A stretch of DNA of 64,000 nucleotides from Thalassovita autumnalis (GTDB lineage Bacteria > Pseudomonadota > Alphaproteobacteria > Rhodobacterales > Rhodobacteraceae): NCBI RefSeq assembly GCF_001458255.1, contig NZ_CYSB01000009.1, forward strand, positions 1 through 64,000. The letters are read 5' to 3'. The notes under the pieces were generated by a model that worked only from the letters and a program-made list of their open reading frames with translations, was not told the DNA's origin and did no database searches. Shown in pieces: positions 7,579-15,918 of the stretch. The position numbers and the translations under genes are program-made. Position 1 is the stretch's first letter, and every line of letters begins with the position of its first letter.

Positions 7579-8712
7579 TCAGCGTAGCTGCCGTTGCGGC
7601 AGGTCCGTCAGTGTTTTGGCCCCCATTTGCCCCATGTTGGCCAATAGATCGCGGCGCAGCAGATCCACCAGATGATCCGGTCCTTTTGCCCCTAGTGCCC
7701 CAAGTGCATAATGCCATGCCCGCCCCAACATGACAAAATCTGCGCCTAAAGCGACAGCGCGGCAGATATCCAGGCCCCCTTCGACCCCGCTGTCAAAGAT
7801 CACCGGCAGTTTAGTTTCAGCGCGAATGGCGGGCAGCACATCGATGCTGGCCGGGGCGGCGTCAAACTGGCGCCCGGCGTGGTTTGAGACCCAGATGCCA
7901 TCAACGCCCGCCGCCTCCAGCGGTTTCACGTCACGCGCATTCATCACACCTTTGACCACAAGCGGCCCGTCCCAGGCCTCACGCAGGGCCTGCAGGTAGG
8001 TCCAATCCGGGGAGGTGCGCAGCAGGTAGCCAACATGTTCGGTGGAGCTGAGCCCGGTCGCCTTATCCGCATAGCCATCGATCAGCCGCATCCGCGGCAT
8101 GCCCATTTTCGCCATGCCCATGGCCCAGGCCGGGCAGCGGGCCACCTGCGCCAGCAGACGTGGGGTCAGCCGTGGCGGGCTGGTCAGGCCCGAACGAACC
8201 TGCCGTTCGCGGCGACTGGCCACCGGCACATCCACGGTCAGAACCAAAGTGTTGAAACCCGCATCCCGTGCCCGTTTCAACATATCAGCGCGGATCTCAG
8301 GATCGCGTGGCGGGTAGATCTGAAACCAGCCATTGCCGTCCAGGCAATCGCCAACCTCCTCGGGCGTGCGGCTGGCCACGGTTGACAGCCCATAGGGCAG
8401 CCCGTGCCGGGTGGCCGCCGTGGCCAGCAGCCGTTCGGCGTTGGGCCAGAACAGCCCGGACATGCCAACGGGTGAGACGCCAAAGGGCAGGGGATGGCGT
8501 TGCCCAAAGAGGTCGACCGAAAGGTCCACCTCTTGTTCTCCATGCAGGATCGAGGGCATCAGTTGCACCGCATCCAGCCCCAGACGGTTGCGCAGCTGCG
8601 TGCGCTCCTCCCCGGTGGCGCTGTCGAGGTATTCAAAGACAAACCAGGGCAGGCGTTTTTGCGCCTTTGCTTTCAGGTCAGAGAGGGCGGGGTAGCGTTG
8701 ATGCAGATCCAT
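7579..8712 (-). CDS. FMN-dependent alpha-hydroxy-acid oxidase/dehydrogenase (LldD family)
   Basis: A 377-residue TIM-barrel flavoenzyme of the family that oxidises L-lactate, glycolate, mandelate and similar 2-hydroxy acids to keto acids. Visible motifs are the FMN-binding LVVKGV (Lys254), the active-site SNHAGRQFD (His278, Arg281; the usual form is SNHGGRQLD), and the phosphate-binding stretch ADFVMLGRAW. It lies upstream of pyc on the same strand but with a 221-base gap. Lactate would yield pyruvate, the pyc substrate, yet the substrate cannot be read from sequence. No strong Shine-Dalgarno precedes the ATG. Confidence 0.9.
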   Translation of the reverse strand: MDLHQRYPALSDLKAKAQKRLPWFVFEYLDSATGEERTQLRNRLGLDAVQLMPSILHGEQEVDLSVDLFGQRHPLPFGVSPVGMSGLFWPNAERLLATAATRHGLPYGLSTVASRTPEEVGDCLDGNGWFQIYPPRDPEIRADMLKRARDAGFNTLVLTVDVPVASRRERQVRSGLTSPPRLTPRLLAQVARCPAWAMGMAKMGMPRMRLIDGYADKATGLSSTEHVGYLLRTSPDWTYLQALREAWDGPLVVKGVMNARDVKPLEAAGVDGIWVSNHAGRQFDAAPASIDVLPAIRAETKLPVIFDSGVEGGLDICRAVALGADFVMLGRAWHYALGALGAKGPDHLVDLLRRDLLANMGQMGAKTLTDLPQRQLR

Positions 8713-8804
8713 GCCGGTATTTGCAAAGCTGCGCAGGGGATTGTCCAGACTTGATTGCGCCTTACACGCTTACCTGACGGTGCGCAGTCTGCGCCTTTTG
8801 GGCT

Positions 8805-11090
8805 TTAACGAGCTGCCACATTGCCTGTTTTGCTGCCCTCCTTTTGGTCTGTTGCTGCAGGCTCTGTCTCATCCTCGCTACTTGACCTTTCAGCAACGCT
8901 GGCACGATCTGCGGCCAGATCCTTGTCCCAAGCCTCTGTCAGTGTCTCAGGCAAGGTTTCCGCCAAGGCCTCGCTCAACGGGTCAGGCATTTGCGCAGAA
9001 GGGGCGGTGTTTATCTCAGCGACAGAGGTATCTTCTTCTGACGCCTGGGCCGAGGGATCCCGGGGGCTGGGGGTCACGGTGTTGGCCATTTGGACCTGAT
9101 TGCGCCCTTTGGCCTTGGCGACGTAGAGCGCTTCGTCGGCGCCGCGCATCAGCTCCTGTGGCAGCGTGCCATGCTGCGGATAATGTGCGACACCCAGCGA
9201 TATGGTGACCGTTGGCAGCGTCTTCTCGCCATAGCGCAGCGAGATTGCCTCGACCGCTTTGCGCAGGTGTTCAGCCTTGCGCAGCACATCGTCGTTTTTC
9301 ACCCCGGGCAGGATCAGCGTAAACTCCTCGCCACCCATACGGCAGGCGACCTGGTCGCCATCGCAGGTCTTTTCCAATGCGGTGCCTACGGCGCGCAGGA
9401 TCATATCGCCTGCGTCATGGCCATGGTTGTCGTTGAACTTTTTGAAGTGGTCCACATCCACCGCGATCAGGCTCAGCGGCACGCCGGTGTTCTGACTGTT
9501 GTTGATCGCTTTGCGTAGGCATTCGGTCATATGGCGACGGTTGAACAACCCGGTCAGCGGGTCACGCACCGACTGATCCTGTAGCTGATCCCGCATCCGT
9601 ACATTGGCGATCGCCATGGAGATCTGTTCTGCGCACATGCGGGCCAGTTTCTTGTTGCTGCGAAAGGTCCTTTCATGGGCAGCAGCGGCGCGCAGATGCA
9701 TCAGCCCGACGGTTTCGCCATGTGCCAGAATGGGAAAGCAGTAATAGGGTCGGCCATCATGAGGCTCGGCGTGATTGCAGGTGAAATCCACTTCTGAGGC
9801 ACCGAATTCATAGGTCCGGCCGCGGCGCAAACCCCAGCATTCTTCGGGGTGGATATGTGGTTTCACGGTTCCACCATTCCACTTTGCTGAACCATCCAGA
9901 ACGTCGCGTGAGTTGGAATAGACGTAAAGGCTTCCCTCTGCGTTGGGCAGGATATGGGTCATGAAGCGCGCCACCATCTGAAACAACTCTTCCAGTGAGT
10001 GGCTGGATTGCAGCCACTCATTCAGCTCGCCCAGTAACTGAACCTCTCGGGCGAGTTGCAGCTGCTGGTCGATGATTTCGCGTTCCTTGGTGTTGCGTCT
10101 GTTCAACTGTGCAACGTGGCGTGCGTTGTTGCGGTGCAGCAGCCATCCGGCGGATAGCATTGTGACCAGAACGGCCCCCACAATGACAGACAACAACAGG
10201 CGGGCACGGTTCATGATGCTGGCGCGCATGTCGGTGACATCTGTGTAGAACTCAATTGCGCCATCAAAGTGACCGTTGTGCATAAAGGGCACATAAATTT
10301 CAGCAACATGGCGTAAATCGCTGGAGGCACCCTGTGACAGGTAAGTGGGAAAGCTAGGTGCCGGCGATGGCGGCTGCGCTTGTGCTGTCCCGCTGTCTGC
10401 GGAAACTGGCGCGCCGCTGCCCCCTAGGCCTGCGCTGTGGTCATCATGATCAACGCTTGCGTGGGGGCCATTTTCTCCGGTTATAAGTTGACTTGGGTCA
10501 TGCGGAGGGGCAATTGGCGTTTCGGTCCCGTGATCACTGGGGGTGTCTAAGGCCTGTCCCGATGCGCTGGAGGCAGCAACTTTCCAGGCGGCTTTCTCCT
10601 CGGTTTTGTAGTAAACTTGCCCTTTGGCTACGTTGTTATGGAAGTATTCTCCCTCTTCCATATAGCCGATTTTCGCGCCATCGGTTGACCAAAACACCTC
10701 ACCCTGCTCATTGAACAGATGGAACCGGTAAACATCGGTGGCCTGCACCAACAGATGCAGGAACCGTTGGTCGTGATCGCTGACCTGAGAATTGACAAAG
10801 CTGTACTCGGCGTCATCCAGTTGCAGGACCACCTGTCGTTTCCACAGTTCGGCTTGTGCATGGATGTTGTCGCGCACCAGCCGCTCAGCAATGGGTGCGG
10901 GTGCCCAGACCACCGCAATCAGAGCCGACAGTAACATAACGCTTAATAATGCGATCAGACCTGCCCCTCGTCGCACTGAATTCACAAACTCTGTGAGTAT
11001 GGTGGTCACCGGCCGCCTCCCTGTCATAACCCCGTCGACACCCTGGCTGAAAAAACTTGTCAAAAAGTTAAGAGCGTTGAAACGTGCCAC
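8805..11090 (-). CDS. membrane-bound diguanylate cyclase with periplasmic sensor and GAF
   Basis: A 761-residue signalling protein predicted to make cyclic di-GMP. Order: transmembrane segment (about 43-62), periplasmic sensor (about 65-290) with a Pro/Ser/Ala-rich stretch near 180-250, second transmembrane segment (about 298-318), coiled coil, GAF domain (about 356-495), GGDEF domain (about 505-670) with intact GGEEF at 586-590, and an acidic tail. No RxxD inhibitory site precedes GGEEF. Listed from GTG 11090, which lacks a ribosome site; GTG 11009 (Val28) follows AGGGAGG at 6 bases and may be the true start. Transcribed divergently from uvrD. Confidence 0.92.
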   Translation of the reverse strand: MARFNALNFLTSFFSQGVDGVMTGRRPVTTILTEFVNSVRRGAGLIALLSVMLLSALIAVVWAPAPIAERLVRDNIHAQAELWKRQVVLQLDDAEYSFVNSQVSDHDQRFLHLLVQATDVYRFHLFNEQGEVFWSTDGAKIGYMEEGEYFHNNVAKGQVYYKTEEKAAWKVAASSASGQALDTPSDHGTETPIAPPHDPSQLITGENGPHASVDHDDHSAGLGGSGAPVSADSGTAQAQPPSPAPSFPTYLSQGASSDLRHVAEIYVPFMHNGHFDGAIEFYTDVTDMRASIMNRARLLLSVIVGAVLVTMLSAGWLLHRNNARHVAQLNRRNTKEREIIDQQLQLAREVQLLGELNEWLQSSHSLEELFQMVARFMTHILPNAEGSLYVYSNSRDVLDGSAKWNGGTVKPHIHPEECWGLRRGRTYEFGASEVDFTCNHAEPHDGRPYYCFPILAHGETVGLMHLRAAAAHERTFRSNKKLARMCAEQISMAIANVRMRDQLQDQSVRDPLTGLFNRRHMTECLRKAINNSQNTGVPLSLIAVDVDHFKKFNDNHGHDAGDMILRAVGTALEKTCDGDQVACRMGGEEFTLILPGVKNDDVLRKAEHLRKAVEAISLRYGEKTLPTVTISLGVAHYPQHGTLPQELMRGADEALYVAKAKGRNQVQMANTVTPSPRDPSAQASEEDTSVAEINTAPSAQMPDPLSEALAETLPETLTEAWDKDLAADRASVAERSSSEDETEPAATDQKEGSKTGNVAAR

Positions 11091-11235
11091 CTGAGTAACC
11101 GTAGATTTTCCAAAAATTTGAGCCTTCTAGCCGGGGAGGATGCGACCTGCCGGGGGGATCCATAGCAGTCAAAAGGATGCGAACATTGTGCGAACGTCCC
11201 TTTTCGTGGCGGCTGAATCAGTTTAAGATCGCAGC

Positions 11236-13761
11236 ATGAACGATTTTGACGAATTCGACGCGTTTGAAGGCGCCTCTGGCGGTGGTTCTCTGTCTCAACG
11301 TGCCATGGCCGCGCGTCCCGCCCCTTACCTAGACGAGCTGAACCCGGCGCAGCGTGCCGCGGTGGAGGCGCTGGATGGTCCGGTGTTGATGCTGGCAGGC
11401 GCGGGCACCGGCAAAACCAAGGCGCTGACCACGCGGATTGTGCATCTGCTGAACACCGGGCGCGCCGGCCCGCATGAGATCCTGTCGGTCACCTTTACCA
11501 ACAAGGCCGCGCGCGAAATGAAAGAGCGGGTGGGCCGTTTGCTGGGCCAGACGGTGGAGGGGATGCCCTGGCTGGGCACCTTCCATTCGATCTGTGTGAA
11601 ACTGCTGCGCCGCCATGCGGAACTGGTGACGTTGGACCTAGCGCTGGGCGCGGGGGGCGAGGATCCGCTTGCTGCGGCTCAGACTACGGCTCAGGCGGCG
11701 GCTCAGCAGGATGATGTGTTGGAAGATCTGACGGGGCAGCCTTTTGCCCCGGCCGCGATTCCGAACCATCTGAAAAGTAATTTCACCATTCTGGACACCG
11801 ATGATCAGAACCGTCTGCTGAAACAGCTGATCGAAGCGGCGGGCATGGATGTCAAACGCTGGCCAGCGCGGCAGCTTTCGGGGGTGATTGACCACTGGAA
11901 AAACCGCGCCTGGACACCGGAACAGGTGCCCACCTCTGAGGCGGCGGCCTTCAACAATCGGGGCATTGAGCTGTACAAACAGTATCAGCGCCGCCTGATC
12001 GAGCTGAACGCCTGCGATTTCGGCGATCTGCTGTTGCACGTGGTGTCGATCTTCCAGCGCTACCCGGATCTGCTGGATCAGTATCGCCGCCGCTTCAAAT
12101 ACATTCTGGTGGATGAGTATCAGGATACCAACGTGGCCCAGTACCTTTGGCTGCGGCTTCTGGCAGGCGGGCATAAAAACATCTGCTGTGTGGGCGATGA
12201 CGATCAGTCGATCTATGGCTGGCGCGGTGCCGAAGTGGGCAATATCCTGCGGTTTGAAAAGGATTTTCCCGGCGCCGAAGTGATCCGTCTGGAGCAGAAC
12301 TACCGTTCAACCTCACATATTCTGGCGGCGGCCTCAGGCGTTATTCAGGGCAACTCAAACCGTTTGGGTAAAACCCTTTGGACGGATCAGGGCGACGGCG
12401 AAAAGGTGCGGCTCATCGGCCATTGGGACGGTGAGGAAGAGGCGCGCTGGATCGGAGAAGAGATTGAGGCTGGCCAAAAAGGTGCGCGCGGTGTCCGCCC
12501 ACATGGGTTGGATGAGGTGGCGATCCTCGTGCGCGCCTCACATCAGATGCGCGCCTTTGAGGACCGTTTCCTGACCATCGGCTTGCCGTATCGTGTCATC
12601 GGCGGCCCACGCTTTTATGAGCGGATGGAGATCCGCGATGCCATGGCCTATTTCCGTGTGGTGACCTCACCTGCGGATGATCTGGCGTTTGAGCGGATTG
12701 TGAACACCCCCAAGCGCGGCCTTGGCGATAAGGCACAGCAGAAGATTCAGATGGCGGCGCGTCAGAACGGTGTGCCCTTGGTGGAGGGCGCCCGCCTGCT
12801 GCTGCAGGACAAGGGGATCGGTGGCAAAGGCGCCAAAGAGCTGGCGCTGCTGGTCGACAATATTGACCGCTGGGGCCGTCTGGCCGGGGATGAGGATCTG
12901 AGCCACATCGAATTGGCCGAAATGATCCTGGATGAATCCGGCTACACCACGATGTGGCAGAACGACAAAACGCCCGAGGCGCCGGGCCGTCTGGAAAACC
13001 TCAAGGAATTGGTGAAGGCGCTGGAGCAGTTTGAAAACCTCTCGGGCTTTCTGGAACACGTGGCGCTGATCATGGACAATGACAGCCAGGACGCTGAGCA
13101 GAAGGTTTCGATCATGACGCTGCATGCGGCCAAAGGGTTGGAGTTTCCTGTGGTCTTCCTGCCCGGCTGGGAAGATGGGCTGTTCCCGTCACAGCGCTCG
13201 ATGGATGAAAACGGGGTCAAGGGCCTCGAGGAAGAGCGGCGGCTGGCCTATGTGGGCATCACCCGCGCCGAAGAGGTCTGTACCATTTCTTTTGCCGGCA
13301 ACCGGCGGGTCTATGGCCAATGGCAGGCGCAGCTGCCCTCGCGCTTCATTGACGAAATCCCGGAGGAGCACGTCGAGGTGCTGACCGGATCGGGCTATGC
13401 GGGCGGCGGCTATGGCGGCGGCATGGGCATGGGGGGATTGGGCGGCGTGGCCTCCTCCATCGACAGCCGTGTGGCGGATGCCAATGTCTATAACTCACCA
13501 GGGTGGAAACGGATGCAGGCGCGCAGCCATCAGCGCCCGGTCGGCCAGCCCAAGGAAAGCCTGAAAACGGTGATCGATCTGCAAGCGGTCAGCGCCTACA
13601 CCCTGGGCGAACGGGTGTTCCACCAAAAATTCGGCTACGGCAGCATCACCGGGATCGAAGGCGACAAGCTGGAGATCGATTTTGAAAAAGCCGGGCCCAA
13701 GAAAGTGGTGGCGAAGTTTGTCACCGCGGCCAATGATGCAGGCGGCGATGTGCCGTTCTAA
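11236..13761 (+). CDS. uvrD: UvrD/PcrA-type ATP-dependent DNA helicase
   Basis: Superfamily 1A 3'-5' DNA helicase of 841 residues, acting in nucleotide excision repair and removal of proteins from DNA. Motifs in order: Walker A GAGTGKT (about 55-61), TFTNKAAREM, GTFHSICVKLLRR, DEYQDTN, GDDDQSIYGWRGA, QNYRS, and TLHAAKGLEFP followed by RRLAYVGITRA. The C-terminus has a glycine-rich linker and a Tudor-like end (GERVFHQKFGYGSITGI), as in PcrA/UvrD. The homocysteine S-methyltransferase gene follows after 12 bases, so they are probably co-transcribed. UvrD and PcrA cannot be separated by name alone. Confidence 0.95.
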   Translation: MNDFDEFDAFEGASGGGSLSQRAMAARPAPYLDELNPAQRAAVEALDGPVLMLAGAGTGKTKALTTRIVHLLNTGRAGPHEILSVTFTNKAAREMKERVGRLLGQTVEGMPWLGTFHSICVKLLRRHAELVTLDLALGAGGEDPLAAAQTTAQAAAQQDDVLEDLTGQPFAPAAIPNHLKSNFTILDTDDQNRLLKQLIEAAGMDVKRWPARQLSGVIDHWKNRAWTPEQVPTSEAAAFNNRGIELYKQYQRRLIELNACDFGDLLLHVVSIFQRYPDLLDQYRRRFKYILVDEYQDTNVAQYLWLRLLAGGHKNICCVGDDDQSIYGWRGAEVGNILRFEKDFPGAEVIRLEQNYRSTSHILAAASGVIQGNSNRLGKTLWTDQGDGEKVRLIGHWDGEEEARWIGEEIEAGQKGARGVRPHGLDEVAILVRASHQMRAFEDRFLTIGLPYRVIGGPRFYERMEIRDAMAYFRVVTSPADDLAFERIVNTPKRGLGDKAQQKIQMAARQNGVPLVEGARLLLQDKGIGGKGAKELALLVDNIDRWGRLAGDEDLSHIELAEMILDESGYTTMWQNDKTPEAPGRLENLKELVKALEQFENLSGFLEHVALIMDNDSQDAEQKVSIMTLHAAKGLEFPVVFLPGWEDGLFPSQRSMDENGVKGLEEERRLAYVGITRAEEVCTISFAGNRRVYGQWQAQLPSRFIDEIPEEHVEVLTGSGYAGGGYGGGMGMGGLGGVASSIDSRVADANVYNSPGWKRMQARSHQRPVGQPKESLKTVIDLQAVSAYTLGERVFHQKFGYGSITGIEGDKLEIDFEKAGPKKVVAKFVTAANDAGGDVPF

Positions 13762-13773
13762 GGAATTGAAGAC

Positions 13774-14670
13774 ATGACGAAAATGACCCTTCTTGATGGT
13801 GGGATGAGCCGTGAGTTGGTGGCCTGCGGGGCTGAGTTGAAACAGCCTGAATGGTCGGCCGGTGCGGTGATCGACGCCCCCGAGGCCGTGGTGGCCGCGC
13901 ATCGCAATTTCATCAACGCAGGCGCGCAGGTGGTGACCGTCAACGCCTATGCCTTGGTGCCCTTCCACATCGGCGAAGACCGGTTTGCCGAACAGGGCGC
14001 AGGGCTTGCCGACCGGGCGGGCCGTCTGGCGCGCGAAGCTGCCGGTGACAGCGGGGCCAAGGTGGCGGGCTGTCTGCCGCCGCTCTTTGGCTCTTATGAA
14101 CCGCAGGCCTTTGATGCGGCCCGCGCGCCCGAGATGCTGGCGCAGCTGATCACCGCACAATCGCCGCATGTCGATCAGTGGCTGGTTGAAACGACCTCCA
14201 GCCTTGAGGAGGCGGCAGCTGCAGCCAAGGCGCTGGAAGGGGACACCCGTCCGCTGTGGATCTCCTTCACGCTGCGCGATGACACGGTGGAGGCCCCGAT
14301 GTTGCGGTCCGGCGAAACCGTGGCGGCGGCAGCAGCATTGGCGATGGAGGTTGGGGCAGAGGCCATTCTGTTCAACTGTTCCCAGCCTGAGGTGATGGAA
14401 CAGGCCATCGCGATCGCCCATGGGGCGGCACAGGCTGCAGGATCGGCGATGCGGGTGGGCGTTTATGCCAATGCCTTTGACGATCACAAAGATGACGGCG
14501 ATCAAGGCGCCAACGACAAGATCACCGAATTGCGCAAAGACCTGAGCCCGGAATGCTATGTCACTTGGGCGGATCTTTGGGCCAAGGCAGGCGCCGGCAT
14601 CATCGGCGGGTGCTGTGGCATCGGGTCAGGCCATATCGCGGCGCTGAAGGCGCATTTTCACGACAGTTGA
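13774..14670 (+). CDS. homocysteine S-methyltransferase family protein
   Basis: A 298-residue zinc-dependent methyltransferase of the family that moves a methyl group from S-methylmethionine or betaine to homocysteine, giving methionine. The start TLLDGGMSREL and the zinc ligands (Cys in LFNCSQPE, the Cys pair in GGCCGIG) are present. It resembles MmuM and the small BHMT-like proteins; the methyl donor cannot be told. AAGGA precedes the ATG, 12 bases after uvrD. The combination with uvrD is probably operon convenience rather than shared function. Confidence 0.88.
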   Translation: MTKMTLLDGGMSRELVACGAELKQPEWSAGAVIDAPEAVVAAHRNFINAGAQVVTVNAYALVPFHIGEDRFAEQGAGLADRAGRLAREAAGDSGAKVAGCLPPLFGSYEPQAFDAARAPEMLAQLITAQSPHVDQWLVETTSSLEEAAAAAKALEGDTRPLWISFTLRDDTVEAPMLRSGETVAAAAALAMEVGAEAILFNCSQPEVMEQAIAIAHGAAQAAGSAMRVGVYANAFDDHKDDGDQGANDKITELRKDLSPECYVTWADLWAKAGAGIIGGCCGIGSGHIAALKAHFHDS

Positions 14671-14697
14671 GCAAAACAGCCTGACCCTTCACACCCG

Positions 14698-15099
14698 TTA
14701 GGGTTTGAGGGGCAGGCGTGGCCCGGCCATCAAGGCCGCGCCACCTGCGGGCAGCAGCAGTACCCATTGTGGCAGGGTGATCAGCCCGTAGGCCCCTTCA
14801 AGATGCAGCGCGATGGCGATGAACAACGCGCCCCCCAGCAGGTAGAGCCAGCTGAAATAGCGCGCAGCCGGACCACCCTGCCAAAACACATAAGCAGACA
14901 GGATCAAAAAACCGCTGACCATGTGCCATGCGGCCCAGATGGTGCCGCGCACAAACAGCGGCAGATCAGTCTGCATCACCGGCATCAGCGTATCCATTGT
15001 TCCTAAAATCGTATGGGCGGCGGCAGAAATGCCCGCCAGCCCAACCGCAAACATGCGGGCAAAATGTGGGACGACAACCTGTTTGGAGGTCCGGGTCAT
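14698..15099 (-). CDS. small four-helix membrane protein of unknown function
   Basis: A 133-residue protein with four predicted membrane helices (about 15-33, 48-70, 78-97 and 107-127) and short loops. I do not recognise a named family. It lies 27 bases from the end of the convergent homocysteine methyltransferase gene and just downstream of the CcsR-type RNA array, whose terminator stands between. No enzyme motif is visible. Confidence 0.65.
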   Translation of the reverse strand: MTRTSKQVVVPHFARMFAVGLAGISAAAHTILGTMDTLMPVMQTDLPLFVRGTIWAAWHMVSGFLILSAYVFWQGGPAARYFSWLYLLGGALFIAIALHLEGAYGLITLPQWVLLLPAGGAALMAGPRLPLKP

Positions 15100-15222
15100 A
15101 GGGTCAATCCCTCGAGGTCAAAAGATGCCTTGGAGGCTACTCTTCCTATTCGCGGGCACCATGCGGCATCCGCACCGCGCGACCGTTTGACCCTTTGCGG
15201 CGACTGAGCTTTTGCGGACCTA

Positions 15223-15266
15223 CAAAAACAAAACGGCGACACCCAGGGAGGAGGAGGGTATCGCCG
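15223..15266 (-). terminator. terminator closing the CcsR-type RNA array
   Basis: The last stem-loop of the array on the minus strand runs directly into TTTTGTTTTTG, so this hairpin doubles as a Rho-independent terminator for the transcript that starts at the DUF1127 gene. No comparable T run follows the other seven hairpins. Confidence 0.75.
15234..15266 (-). ncRNA. CcsR/cuckoo-type sRNA hairpin 8
   Basis: Stem CGGCGA/TCGCCG plus ACCC/GGGT around one C-A mismatch, loop TCCTCCTCCCT on the minus strand. It is followed at once by a T run, so it ends the array. Confidence 0.83.
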
Positions 15267-15275
15267 TCTTCTTTG

Positions 15276-15307
15276 CGGCACCCTCAGGGAGGAGGAAGAG
15301 AGTGCCG
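15276..15307 (-). ncRNA. CcsR/cuckoo-type sRNA hairpin 7
   Basis: Stem CGGCAC/GTGCCG plus CTC/GAG around one mismatch, with the loop CCTCCTCCCT on the minus strand preceded by one extra T. It is slightly less regular than the others. Confidence 0.8.
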
Positions 15308-15323
15308 TATCTGGGTCAAGGGT

Positions 15324-15358
15324 GCGGTGACCTCAGGGAGGAGGAGAGAGGCCACCGC
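15324..15358 (-). ncRNA. CcsR/cuckoo-type sRNA hairpin 6
   Basis: Stem GCGGTG/CACCGC plus CCTC/GAGG around one mismatch, with the common loop on the minus strand. One arm equals that of hairpin 2; the other has drifted by one base. Confidence 0.83.
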
Positions 15359-15366
15359 TCTTGACA

Positions 15367-15404
15367 ACGACCTGGGTCTAGGGAGGAGGAGAAGACCCGG
15401 TCGT
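15367..15404 (-). ncRNA. CcsR/cuckoo-type sRNA hairpin 5
   Basis: Stem of 6 plus 6 bp (ACGACC/GGTCGT and GGGTCT/AGACCC) with a single bulged base and the common CCTCCTCCC loop on the minus strand. The spacing to hairpin 4 is the widest in the array. Confidence 0.85.
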
Positions 15405-15434
15405 ATAACGTTGCCCCTTGCGGGGCTGTCAGTT

Positions 15435-15467
15435 GCGGCGCTCTCAGGGAGGAGGAGAGAGCGCCGC
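15435..15467 (-). ncRNA. CcsR/cuckoo-type sRNA hairpin 4
   Basis: A perfect 11 bp stem (GCGGCGCTCTC and complement) closing the common loop TCCTCCTCCCT on the minus strand. It is the most stable-looking stem of the series together with hairpin 2. Confidence 0.85.
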
Positions 15468-15475
15468 GCTTGACA

Positions 15476-15512
15476 ACGAAAGATCTCAGGGAGGAGGAGA
15501 GAGATCCTTCGT
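15476..15512 (-). ncRNA. CcsR/cuckoo-type sRNA hairpin 3
   Basis: Stem of 5 plus 6 bp (ACGAA/TTCGT and GATCTC/GAGATC) interrupted by one A-C mismatch, with the same CCTCCTCCCT loop on the minus strand. Confidence 0.85.
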
Positions 15513-15519
15513 ATTCAGT

Positions 15520-15553
15520 GCGGTGACCTCAGGGAGGAGGAGGAGGTCACCGC
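15520..15553 (-). ncRNA. CcsR/cuckoo-type sRNA hairpin 2
   Basis: A perfect 11 bp stem (GCGGTGACCTC and complement) with the common CCTCCTCCCT loop on the minus strand. Its 5' arm in plus-strand reading is identical to that of hairpin 6, suggesting duplication. Confidence 0.85.
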
Positions 15554-15560
15554 CAGATCA

Positions 15561-15593
15561 CAGAAGCCTCAGGGAGGAGGAGAGAGGCTTCTG
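15561..15593 (-). ncRNA. CcsR/cuckoo-type sRNA hairpin 1
   Basis: A perfect 10 bp stem (CAGAAGCCTC with its complement) holds a loop reading TCCTCCTCCCT on the minus strand. This is the first of eight such units between the DUF1127 gene and a terminator. Stems differ while the loop stays fixed, which points to selection on RNA structure and on the anti-Shine-Dalgarno loop. In Rhodobacter sphaeroides four homologous CcsR RNAs with CCUCCUCCC loops follow a DUF1127 gene in the same way and are made by processing a common transcript. Confidence 0.85.
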
Positions 15594-15606
15594 AACCCGT
15601 TAACTC

Positions 15607-15825
15607 TTATTTGCCGTTGTAGGCGTGTTCCCAAGCAACCGAACGCAGTTGGCTGCGGCTCAGGCCCAGGTCGCGCAGTTCGCGATCACCCAGAGCCGAC
15701 ATTTCGTTCAGGGTGTCACGGAACAGCTTGCGGCGTGCACGGCGTTCCTGCAGGTCCTGGATCAGCGCCGCGAAGCGGTCTGCGATGCCGAAGGTCTCAG
15801 TGCGAAGGATCGATGCGTTTGCCAT
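15607..15825 (-). CDS. DUF1127 small basic protein (CcaF1-like)
   Basis: A 72-residue protein with the DUF1127 (YjiS-like) motif at its C-terminus: LNEMSALGDRELRDLGLSRSQL. In Rhodobacter sphaeroides the homologue RSP_6037/CcaF1 is an RNA-binding protein that affects maturation of the CcsR RNAs encoded just behind it, and the same order is seen here. I chose the ATG of MANASIL at 15825, preceded by AAGAGAGA, over a 126-residue extension whose extra part looks non-coding. Gene and RNA array are very likely one transcript, stress-controlled if the Rhodobacter model holds. Confidence 0.88.
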   Translation of the reverse strand: MANASILRTETFGIADRFAALIQDLQERRARRKLFRDTLNEMSALGDRELRDLGLSRSQLRSVAWEHAYNGK

Positions 15826-15889
15826 TGGTCTATCTCTCTTACGTGCGTCTGTTGCGCCATCGTGGCGCCGTGTCTCGTTTGATGACCCC

Positions 15890-15918
15890 AATATGTGTCT
15901 TTCGCTGCAATTGCACAA
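15890..15918 (-). promoter_or_regulatory. candidate promoter of the DUF1127-CcsR unit
   Basis: On the minus strand TTGTGC (15918-15913) and CATATT (15895-15890) are 17 bp apart, 65 bases before the DUF1127 start. CATATT resembles the -10 of heat-shock-type (RpoH) promoters, which drive the Rhodobacter equivalent. Sigma assignment is inference. Confidence 0.4.

Noticed and set aside
8750-8804. GCGCA/TGCGC hairpin followed by CCTTTT on the plus strand
   Set aside because: No plus-strand gene ends there, and on the minus strand no T run follows it.
15234-15593. Plus-strand reading as a row of strong ribosome binding sites, or a CRISPR-like repeat
   Set aside because: No start codons or frames follow the AGGGAGGAGGA copies. 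Flanks pair as stems and spacing is irregular, and the DUF1127 context fits minus-strand RNAs.
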